DNA from: CAWIMX01 sp963837345
GTDB lineage: Bacteria; Acidobacteriota; Vicinamibacteria; Vicinamibacterales; CAVVIG01
Direction: 5' to 3'
DNA length: 64,000 nucleotides
Assembly (NCBI GenBank): GCA_963837345.1
Contig: CAWIMX010000001.1
Location: 3,162,001-3,226,000, forward strand
Shown here: one piece after another, positions 1-7,093 of the stretch
Layout: each line of letters starts with the position of its first letter
Position numbering within the stretch: position 1 is the first letter of the stretch
Notes under the pieces: model-generated
Told to the model about the DNA's origin: nothing
Seen by the model: only the letters and a program-made list of their open reading frames with translations
Database searches by the model: none
Made by a program: the position numbers and the translations under genes

Positions 1-24
1 CGTCCGTACACAGGGAGACACAGG

Positions 25-2583
25 ATGCGCCGTTTGAACCGCCAGAATCGACGTCCGCGCAGAGCCTGGACGAAGATCAAACGCGCAGGGGCTTTCACAG
101 CCGTCGTCGCGGGATGGTGTGTCGCGACTTTGTTGATCGCGGGACCTTCGAGCCGCCAGGCGACGCTGGAGGCGTCGACACAGGCCCCGGTCGCCCCGAT
201 TCGCAGCGACCGGGCGGAGACGCCCGATGTGGGCGCCGTCCTGCAGCGGTACTGCATCACGTGTCACAACGGGCAACTTCGGACCGGCGGCCTGGCGCTC
301 GACGCCCTGGACCCCTCCAATCCCGGCGCCGATCCTGCCACGTGGGAAAAGGTCGTGTCGAAACTTCGGCAGGCCTCGATGCCGCCGCCGCGCGCTCCCA
401 GGCCTGACAGCGCCACCTATGACGCCGTTGCCGGTGTCCTCGAGCAGCGGCTCGACCAGGCGTGGTCCGCCCATCCCAATCCCGGCCCGATCAGTCCGGT
501 GCATCGGCTCAATCGAACCGAGTACAACAACGCCGTCAGAGACTTGCTGGGGATCGACGTGGACGTGACAGCCGAACTGCCCCCTGACGAGACGGCGGAC
601 GGCAGCTTCGACAACTTCGGCGGCGTCCTGTCGATCTCCACGGCCCACCTCGACGCCTACTTGTCGGCCGCACGCAGCCTGACCCGTCTCGCCGTGGGCC
701 TGCCTCCGGTCAATCCCTCGGTCTCGACGTTCGAGGTTCCATTGCTCGTCGTGCAGGACGATCAACAGAGCGAAGATCTGCCGTTCGGTTCCAGAGGCGG
801 AATTGCCGTGCATTACGACTTTCCCGTCGACGGCGAGTATCAGTTCAAGGTTCGACTTCGGACGAACTGGCAGGACTACATCCTGGGCATGGGATGGCCG
901 CAGCAGTTCGACATTCGCCTCGACGGGGAACGGCTTCGCCGGTTCACGGTGGGCGGAGAAGCCCCTGGCCGGCCCTCACCAGAGAGCTTCACCGGGCCCG
1001 GCGAACCCGGTTCGATCGACTGGGAGGGCTACATGATGTCCGCCGATCGCGAGCTGGAGGTTCGCGTTCCCGTGACCGCCGGTCCCCACGTGGTGGGCGT
1101 GTCGTTCCTTCGCGAACAGTGGGAGCCGGAAGGCCTTCCACAGCCCGTGCAGCGCGGCAGGCTGCTCGCCAACGACGAGCTGTACATGGGCTACCAGGCG
1201 ATTCAGAACGTGCAAGTCGGCGGGCCGTACCAGGCGTCGGGTCCGGCACGCGACACGCCCAGCCGTCGCACGATTTTCATCTGCGAGCCGACAGGCCCGT
1301 CCGACACCACGTGTGCCACCAGGATCCTGTCCAGATTCGCCCGCCTGGCCTATCGGCGGCCCGTCACCAAAGACGACATGTCCCTGATCATGGGCTTCTT
1401 CGAACAAGGCCGCCGCGAGGGCGGAAGCTTTGACGCGGGCGTCCAGTTTGCGCTGGAGTTCGTCCTGACCGATCCCGCATTTCTCTTGCGCGTGCATCCG
1501 GCGTCTCCCCAGGTGGCACGGGCCTCGGATCAGCCGAGCGATCTGGAGTTGGCCTCCCGCCTGTCGTTCTTCCTGTGGAGCAGCATTCCGGACGACACCT
1601 TGCTCGACCTGGCCGAGCAGGGGACGCTCAGCGATCCGGCGATCCTCGAGCAGCAAGTCAGGCGAATGCTGGCCGATCCCAGAGCGATCGACGCCCTGGC
1701 GGGCGACTTCGCCGCTCAATGGCTGAATCTTCGCCGAATCGGCGACGTGGTCGTCGATCCTGACGCCTACCCGAAATTCGACGACAGCCTGCTGGAAGCG
1801 TTTCAGCAGGAGACCGAGTTGTTCGTCGCCAGCACCATTCGCGACGATCGCCCGTTGGCTGAACTGCTCAGTGCCGACTACACGTTTGTCAACGAACGGC
1901 TCGCGCGCCACTACGGGATTCCCGACGTCTACGGAAGCCGCTTCAGACGAGTGACCCTCGCCAATCGTGACGAGCGTGGCGGTCTGCTCGGGCAGGGCGG
2001 GCTCCTGGCGATCACCTCCTATCCCGAGCGGACGTCGCCCGTGCTTCGCGGCAAGTGGCTGCTGGACAACATCTTCGGATTGCCGATCCCCCCGCCTCCG
2101 CCTGGCGTGAACACCGACATCGAAAACAAGCCGGGTGAAGCGCCCAAGACGATGCGTGAGCGCCTGGAACAGCACCGGAAGCTGCCGCAGTGCGCATCGT
2201 GCCATGCGGTGATCGATCCGCTCGGTTTCGCCTTGGAGAATTTCGACGCGATTGGCGGCTGGCGAACGATCGACGAGACGGGCCATCCGGTCGATGCCGA
2301 AGGGACGACGGCCAACGGCGCCGAGGTGAACGGCTTCGCCGGTCTGCGAAAGCTGCTGCTGGCCAGGCCTGATCAGTTCCCGCGCACCGTGACCGAAAAG
2401 CTCCTGGCCTATGCGATCGGCCGGAGACTCGACTACTACGATCGACCGGCCGTGCGCCAGATCGTCCGGGACGCGGCGGTCAACGATTACCGATGGTCGG
2501 ACATCATTCTGGGCATCGTCAAGAGCGTTCCGTTCACGGGGCATTCACCCTCGGCGCCCGCCGCGAGGGCCGCACAGCACTGA
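25..2583 (+). CDS. DUF1592/DUF1588 exported multidomain cytochrome c protein
   Basis: An 852-residue exported protein of the planctomycete/acidobacterial cytochrome family. A basic N-terminus and one hydrophobic segment (residues about 20-40) look like a signal anchor. A c-type heme motif CITCH lies near residue 77 and a second, CASCH, near residue 723. Between and after them the order matches the family: PSCyt1, DUF1587 (HRLNRTEYNNAVRDLLG), DUF1595, DUF1592, DUF1588 (around the second heme) and DUF1585 at the C-terminus. A GGGAG-like site precedes the ATG. The gene lies 55 nt upstream of a DUF1552 gene, its usual partner. Members are thought to act in periplasmic or surface redox chemistry, but the substrate is unknown. 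Family assignment is firm; function is not. Confidence 0.93.
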   Translation: MRRLNRQNRRPRRAWTKIKRAGAFTAVVAGWCVATLLIAGPSSRQATLEASTQAPVAPIRSDRAETPDVGAVLQRYCITCHNGQLRTGGLALDALDPSNPGADPATWEKVVSKLRQASMPPPRAPRPDSATYDAVAGVLEQRLDQAWSAHPNPGPISPVHRLNRTEYNNAVRDLLGIDVDVTAELPPDETADGSFDNFGGVLSISTAHLDAYLSAARSLTRLAVGLPPVNPSVSTFEVPLLVVQDDQQSEDLPFGSRGGIAVHYDFPVDGEYQFKVRLRTNWQDYILGMGWPQQFDIRLDGERLRRFTVGGEAPGRPSPESFTGPGEPGSIDWEGYMMSADRELEVRVPVTAGPHVVGVSFLREQWEPEGLPQPVQRGRLLANDELYMGYQAIQNVQVGGPYQASGPARDTPSRRTIFICEPTGPSDTTCATRILSRFARLAYRRPVTKDDMSLIMGFFEQGRREGGSFDAGVQFALEFVLTDPAFLLRVHPASPQVARASDQPSDLELASRLSFFLWSSIPDDTLLDLAEQGTLSDPAILEQQVRRMLADPRAIDALAGDFAAQWLNLRRIGDVVVDPDAYPKFDDSLLEAFQQETELFVASTIRDDRPLAELLSADYTFVNERLARHYGIPDVYGSRFRRVTLANRDERGGLLGQGGLLAITSYPERTSPVLRGKWLLDNIFGLPIPPPPPGVNTDIENKPGEAPKTMRERLEQHRKLPQCASCHAVIDPLGFALENFDAIGGWRTIDETGHPVDAEGTTANGAEVNGFAGLRKLLLARPDQFPRTVTEKLLAYAIGRRLDYYDRPAVRQIVRDAAVNDYRWSDIILGIVKSVPFTGHSPSAPAARAAQH

Positions 2584-2638
2584 CCAGGCAGATTCCTGCG
2601 ACACGGCGCAACTGCGTGCGTGAAGGAGACGACAAGTC

Positions 2639-3979
2639 ATGAGCATCATCACTGGGAGAGCGTTGCCTCGGAGGACCGTCCTTCGCGGCATGGGAACCGC
2701 GCTGGCGTTACCGCTCCTGGATTCGATGGTTCCCGCCTTCTCGACGGTGGGGAAGGCCGCGGCCGCCCCCGTTCATCGCTTCTTGACGTACTACGTGCCG
2801 AATGGGATGGCGATGCCGTACTGGGAAGTCGAGGGTGAGGGGGCCGAATTTGCGCTGTCCCCGATCCTCGAGCCGCTGGGCGCGTTTCGCAATCAGATGC
2901 TCGTGCTGTCCGGTCTGGAAGCGACGTGGAATATCGCTCACGCTGGCGCGTCGGGCTCGTTCCTGACGGGCGTGTCGCAGGGGGGCCGAAATGAAACCGA
3001 GATCATCGACGACATTTCCGTCGATCAGATCCTCGCGAAGGAACTGGGCGCGCACACGCAGCTCCCGTCTCTGGAAATGTCGCTCGACGCCACGCAGAAT
3101 GCCGGCGCCTGCACCGCCAATCTGAGCTGCGTCTACACGCACACGATTTCGTGGCGCGGCCGCCAGCAGCCGCTGCCGATGGAGTACAACCCGCGGGCGG
3201 TATTCGAGCGGCTGTTCGGCGACAGCGGCAGCACCGCCTGGGCGGCTCGACAGGCGCGGATGGAGCAGCGCAAGAGCATCCTCGACGCCGTCATGGAACG
3301 CCTGGGCGACGTTCGACGGCAGATCGGCCAGCAGGATCAGTTGAAGGTCGACGAGTTCTCGGAATCCGTTCGTGACGTCGAACGGCGCATTCAGACGGCC
3401 GAAGCGCAGGGCGATATCGACCTCCCCATCATGGCCCAGCCGCAGGGCGCGCCCCCGGTGTTCGAAGATCACCTGGCCCTGATGCTCGACCTGCAGCTGC
3501 TCGCGTTCCGGACGGACTTGACCCGCGTGATCACCTTCATGCTGAGCATGGAACAGAGTGCGCGGCCGTACCCGCAGATCGGCGTGCCCGAAGCGCACCA
3601 TCCGCTCTCGCATCACAACAACGATCCTGAGAAGGTCGAGAAGATGTCGAAGATCAACCGGTATCACACCGAGTTGTTCGCGAAGTACCTCGAGAAACTG
3701 CGCGCAACGCCCGACGGCGACGGCACGCTGCTCGACCACATGACCATTCTGTACGGCGGCGGGATCTCGAACAGCACGAACCATTCGGGTCACAACCTGC
3801 CGGTCCTCCTGCTCGGCGGCGGCGCCGGGCGCCTCAAGGGCGGGCGGCACATCAAGTTCACGGACAATCCGTGGATGGCCAACCTGCTCGTGACCTTGAT
3901 GGACAAGTTCGACGTACCCCTCGAGAAGATCGGTCGCAGCACCGGCAAGCTTCCCATCGATCCGGTTTCGCTGGCCTGA
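2639..3979 (+). CDS. DUF1552 family exported protein
   Basis: A 446-residue DUF1552 protein. The N-terminus carries a twin-arginine-like stretch (PRRTVLRG) followed by a hydrophobic run, so Tat export of a folded protein is likely; tatC is present at 15.5 kb. The body has family hallmarks such as the YVPNGMAMPYW stretch near residue 45 and a C-terminal part resembling sulfatase or alkaline-phosphatase-like folds (YGGGISNSTNHSGHNLPVLL). The site GAAGGAGA lies about 8 nt upstream of the ATG. It follows the DUF1592 gene and precedes an ankyrin gene with short gaps, so all three are probably cotranscribed. The enzymatic role is unknown. Confidence 0.92.
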   Translation: MSIITGRALPRRTVLRGMGTALALPLLDSMVPAFSTVGKAAAAPVHRFLTYYVPNGMAMPYWEVEGEGAEFALSPILEPLGAFRNQMLVLSGLEATWNIAHAGASGSFLTGVSQGGRNETEIIDDISVDQILAKELGAHTQLPSLEMSLDATQNAGACTANLSCVYTHTISWRGRQQPLPMEYNPRAVFERLFGDSGSTAWAARQARMEQRKSILDAVMERLGDVRRQIGQQDQLKVDEFSESVRDVERRIQTAEAQGDIDLPIMAQPQGAPPVFEDHLALMLDLQLLAFRTDLTRVITFMLSMEQSARPYPQIGVPEAHHPLSHHNNDPEKVEKMSKINRYHTELFAKYLEKLRATPDGDGTLLDHMTILYGGGISNSTNHSGHNLPVLLLGGGAGRLKGGRHIKFTDNPWMANLLVTLMDKFDVPLEKIGRSTGKLPIDPVSLA

Positions 3980-3997
3980 CAGAAGGAGAGCGCCGTG

Positions 3998-5431
3998 ATG
4001 CGGGCAGTCGCTCGACGACGATACCTGGCGGTCCTGGTGATGGCCGCGCTGAGCGTGGCGGCCGCTGATGCGGATCTCCGGCTCGTCAACGCCGCGAGGA
4101 GTGACGATCTGGATGCCCTGCGGTCGCTGCTCGCCCAGGGCCTGAACGTCAATGCACGCCAGAAAGACGGCACGACCGCGCTGCACTGGGCCGCGTACCG
4201 CGACGACCTCGAAAGCGCGGACCTGTTGATCCAGGCGGGCGCGGACGTGAATGCGGCGAACGATCTCGGCGCCACGCCGCTTTGGACCGCGGCACTCAAC
4301 GGGAGCGCCGCCATGGTCCGGACGCTGCTGAGTCACGGGGCCAATCCCAATGCCGCCCTCACCCTCGGCGAGACGACGTTGATGACGGCCGCCCGCACGG
4401 GCAACGCGGACGTCGTCGGGCAGTTGCTCGCCAAGGGCGCCAATCCCAACGTGCACGCGGCGCGGGGGCAGACGGCGCTGATGTGGGCCGTCGCCCAACA
4501 GCATCCGGCGGCCGTCAAGCTCCTGCTCGCGCACGGCGCAGACGTGCAGGCCCGTACCAACGTCTGGCCCGAGCTCGTGAAGACCGACCTCGACCAGGCA
4601 AGTCATCCGGACTACCAGAAATGGATTGAGCAGGGCGGGAATACCGCCCTCATGTTCGCCGCCCGCGTCGGCAATCTCGAATCCGCGAAGCTTCTCGTGG
4701 CGGCCGGCGCCGACGTCGACGATCAGGCGGCGTACGGCATCAGCCCCATGGTCCTGGCGGCGCACAGCGACCATGCCGACGTCGTGGCCTTTCTGCTCGA
4801 GGCCGGCGCAGACCCGAACGCGGCCGGCGCGGGGTACACGGCGCTGCACGCCGCCATCCTGCGCGGCAATGAGGCGGCCGTGAAGGCGCTCCTCGAGCAC
4901 GGAGCCGATCCGAACGCACGCCTCCAGGCGGCGACGCCGACCCGGCGCGAGTCAGGCGACTTCTTCTTTCACAATACCTTCATCGGGGCCACACCCATCT
5001 GGCTTGCCGCGCGTTTCGGCGAGCCGGAGATCATGCGGCTCCTGGCGCAACACGGCGCGGATCCGTCGTTCGTCGACGACGTCGACTATCCCACGGGGAG
5101 CTACGGCACCTACGGCCGCGTGCACGAAGGCCGCACGACGATTCTGATGGCCGCCGTGGGCATGGGCGGGGACGTCAACAGCGGCTGGAACGTTCCCGGC
5201 CCCGCCCAGCGTGAGGCGGTGGCCCTCGAGGCGGTCAAGGTGGCGGTCGATCTCGGCGTCGACGTCAATGCCGCCAATGCCAACGGCAATACCGCGCTGC
5301 ACGGCGCGGCGTCGAAGGGCTTCGAATCGATCGTGCAGTATCTGACCGAACACGGCGCGGACGGCGCCCTGAAGAACGCGGACGGCCGCACGCCTGCCGA
5401 GATGGCGCCGCGGACCAGAAGGCGGCGCTGA
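3998..5431 (+). CDS. Exported ankyrin-repeat protein
   Basis: About 477 residues. A short basic N-terminus and hydrophobic stretch (AVLVMAALSVAAADA) look like a signal peptide. The rest is a run of roughly ten ankyrin repeats with the GxTALHxAA...LLxxGAdpN pattern, the first near residue 25 and the last (TALHGAASKGFESIVQYL) near 440. A longer non-repeat loop occurs at about residues 305-330. GAAGGAGAG lies 7 nt upstream of the ATG; a GTG immediately before it (3995) is an alternative start. It sits 15-18 nt after the DUF1552 gene and closes the three-gene unit. Ankyrin repeats mediate protein binding; the partner is not visible, but position suggests the two upstream exported proteins. Confidence 0.92.
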   Translation: MRAVARRRYLAVLVMAALSVAAADADLRLVNAARSDDLDALRSLLAQGLNVNARQKDGTTALHWAAYRDDLESADLLIQAGADVNAANDLGATPLWTAALNGSAAMVRTLLSHGANPNAALTLGETTLMTAARTGNADVVGQLLAKGANPNVHAARGQTALMWAVAQQHPAAVKLLLAHGADVQARTNVWPELVKTDLDQASHPDYQKWIEQGGNTALMFAARVGNLESAKLLVAAGADVDDQAAYGISPMVLAAHSDHADVVAFLLEAGADPNAAGAGYTALHAAILRGNEAAVKALLEHGADPNARLQAATPTRRESGDFFFHNTFIGATPIWLAARFGEPEIMRLLAQHGADPSFVDDVDYPTGSYGTYGRVHEGRTTILMAAVGMGGDVNSGWNVPGPAQREAVALEAVKVAVDLGVDVNAANANGNTALHGAASKGFESIVQYLTEHGADGALKNADGRTPAEMAPRTRRRR

Positions 5432-5510
5432 GCACCCGGAGACCGCCGAAGCACGGAGGAGGCGACACGCTGCAGCCTTCTCCGTCGTCCCACCAACGAT
5501 TGGACCGTTC

Positions 5511-5514
5511 AACT
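5511..5514. repeat. Left target-site duplication of IS3 element (AACT)
   Basis: AACT directly abuts the left inverted end of the IS and is repeated at 6723-6726 directly after the right end. A 4-bp duplication falls in the 3-4 bp range of IS3-family insertions and supports the chosen boundaries. Confidence 0.75.
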
Positions 5515-5540
5515 CGACGTCCCCCCGCTTTGAGTAGCGG
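5515..5540 (+). repeat. IS left terminal inverted repeat
   Basis: Positions 5515-5526 (CGACGTCCCCCC) match the right end exactly in inverse orientation. After a one-base length difference the GAGTAGCG block also matches. It lies just outside the stop codon of the transposase. Confidence 0.85.
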
Positions 5541-5546
5541 ATCCGA

Positions 5547-6401
5547 TTAGAATCCGGCGGTTACTTTCGCCGTCTTCGTGCCTATCGTCAACTGCCGAGC
5601 GTACGCGGCCGGCGTCAGGCCGCCCAGCGCCTTCTTCGGTCGTTCATCGTTGTACTCCCGTCGCCACGTTTCGATGATGGTCTGGGCATGCGGCACGCTC
5701 GTGAACCAGTGCTCATTGAGACACTCGTCACGAAAGCGTCCGTTGAAGGATTCGATATACGCGTTCTGATTGGGCTTGCCGGGTTCAATGAGTCGCAGCG
5801 TGACGCGGCGGTCGTACGCCCACGTCAGCATGGCGCGGCTGCAGAACTCGGGGCCGTTGTCGGTCCGCAACGCCGTCGGCAGGCCGCGGTCGATCGCCAG
5901 CCGATCGAGAATCCGCGTGACGGCCACGCCGCCGAGCGCTCGCGCCGGCACGGTGGCGATGGCCTCGGTCGTGGCATCATCGACGATCGTCAGGCACTTG
6001 AGCACTCGCCCTTCCGCGGTGCGATCGAACACGAAGTCCGCCGACCACACCTCGTTGGGCTGCGACGGCCGCACGAGCGGCTGGCGATCCGCGTGCGGCA
6101 CCTTCTTCCGTCGCCGGCGTTTCACCTGCAGCCGCGCCTCGGCGTACAGCCGATCAACGCGCTTGGGATTGGCGACGACCCCGGCCTGGCGCAGCTTCAG
6201 ATAGATCATGCCGGCGCCGTACCGTCGGTGGCGGTGCGCCAGTGTCTCGATACGGGCCCGCAGCGACGCCTTCTGATCGGGCGCCGGGATGTAGCGCAGC
6301 GACGACGCGCTCATGCGCACGACGGTCAACGCCCGTCGCTCGCTCAACCCGCGCGTGACCATCGCCCGCACCACCTCGCGCCGGACTGGTGCGGTCACCA
6401 T
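5547..6401 (-). CDS. IS3-family transposase OrfB (DDE integrase)
   Basis: The catalytic subunit of the IS, about 284 residues from the ATG at 6401. It has an N-terminal HTH_21-type region (HRRYGAGMIYLKLRQAG) and an rve integrase core with D in WSADFVFD, D in LRTDNGPEF and E in AYIESFNGRFRDECL, plus the C-terminal RPKKALGGLTPAAY typical of this group. The ATG overlaps the OrfA stop as ATGGTGA, so OrfB may be made by translational coupling. Its frame is also open upstream to 6542, so a -1 frameshift fusion near the CGAAAAGA stretch is possible. Both layouts occur in IS3 elements. Confidence 0.93.
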   Translation of the reverse strand: MVTAPVRREVVRAMVTRGLSERRALTVVRMSASSLRYIPAPDQKASLRARIETLAHRHRRYGAGMIYLKLRQAGVVANPKRVDRLYAEARLQVKRRRRKKVPHADRQPLVRPSQPNEVWSADFVFDRTAEGRVLKCLTIVDDATTEAIATVPARALGGVAVTRILDRLAIDRGLPTALRTDNGPEFCSRAMLTWAYDRRVTLRLIEPGKPNQNAYIESFNGRFRDECLNEHWFTSVPHAQTIIETWRREYNDERPKKALGGLTPAAYARQLTIGTKTAKVTAGF

Positions 6402-6658
6402 TCTTTTCGGAGGACCTCGCGGGTGACCTCGTTTTCCAACAGCGAGTCGGCCAGCAGCCGTTTCAGCCGGCCATTCTCCGACTCGAGCTCCTTCAGCCGC
6501 TTTGCGTCCGACACGCTCATGCCGCCGAACTTGCTCCGCCAAAGATAGTAGCTGCCGTCGGAGAAGCCGTGCTTTCGACAGAGCTCCTTGACCGGGACGC
6601 CCGCATCGGCTTCCCGCAGGAACCCGACAATCTGTGCTTCCGTGAATCGCTTCTTCAT
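6395..6658 (-). CDS. IS3-family transposase OrfA (HTH)
   Basis: An 87-residue HTH_Tnp_1 protein starting MKKRFTEAQIVGFLRE, with the GVPVKELCRKHGFSDGSYY helix-turn-helix and a C-terminal leucine-zipper-like heptad region (LKELESENGRLKRLL). It binds the IS ends and partners with OrfB. It overlaps the OrfB start by 7 nt. The start lies about 60 nt inside the right inverted repeat. Confidence 0.92.
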   Translation of the reverse strand: MKKRFTEAQIVGFLREADAGVPVKELCRKHGFSDGSYYLWRSKFGGMSVSDAKRLKELESENGRLKRLLADSLLENEVTREVLRKEW

Positions 6659-6696
6659 CGTCCGACCCTTTCGCTAGGCCGGACTCTAAACCGAAA

Positions 6697-6722
6697 CGCT
6701 ACTCAACAGTGGGGGGACGTCG
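6697..6722 (-). repeat. IS right terminal inverted repeat
   Basis: On the plus strand this reads ...GCTACTCAACAGTGGGGGGACGTCG, the inverse of the left end with one extra base in the middle. It is followed by AACT (6723-6726), the second target-site copy. Confidence 0.85.
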
Positions 6723-7093
6723 AACTCCCTCACGGCATCGCGCATCGATTACGAAGGAGCAGTCTGCGGCTGCCCGCCTGGCGTCATCAGCAAACCATAA
6801 GTACTGAATCAGGGAATCAGAAGAGCGACGCGCCGTCCAACGGCCGGTTGGATTCGCAGCACCGCTGCATGTCCAGAAGCGGGCTTCTACCCAGTTCTCG
6901 GTATTGTGAGTTCGCTGACTCGACCTTAGAAGAGACGCATGCTTCTCCTGCGATGCAGCGAGACAGCAGAAGGTTCACTCGGAGTCGCAGAAAAACTAAT
7001 CGCGCGGCGTGAACAACAGTGATGCGCAGAACCAGCGCCAATGCGACGGCCGTTCACCCCGGCAACAGGTGTGTTTCAGTTCGGAGGAAACCC
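6723..7093. other. Intergenic region between IS and TonB receptor
   Basis: About 370 nt with no convincing gene; the reading frames that cross it run out of the IS antisense strand. It is less GC-rich than its surroundings. It contains GGTATTGTGAGTT (6900-6912), which recurs with one mismatch upstream of the second TonB gene. It probably holds the promoter and leader of the receptor. No clear -35/-10 pair was assigned. Confidence 0.5.

Larger units (their letters stand above)
5515..6722 (-). mobile_element. IS3-family insertion sequence, complete, 1208 bp
   Basis: Two overlapping minus-strand reading frames (an OrfA helix-turn-helix protein and an OrfB DDE transposase) lie between imperfect inverted repeats. 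The left end starts CGACGTCCCCCCGCTTTGAG and the right end, read inward on the other strand, starts CGACGTCCCCCCACTGTTGA. A 4-bp AACT direct repeat flanks both ends. The copy looks intact: both frames are open and the DDE residues are present. The outermost bases are not the 5'-TG common in IS3 members, so the exact tip could differ by a few bases. It sits between the ankyrin gene and the first TonB receptor without breaking a recognisable gene. Confidence 0.88.

Noticed and set aside
2708..4900. A 730-codon minus-strand frame across the DUF1552 and ankyrin genes
   Set aside because: No domain and implausible composition; both plus-strand genes are well supported.
6395..6542. OrfAB as an obligatory frameshift fusion
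   Set aside because: A weak CGAAAAGA slip site exists, but OrfB has its own ATG overlapping the OrfA stop, so separate coupled translation is at least as likely. Left undecided rather than called as a fusion.
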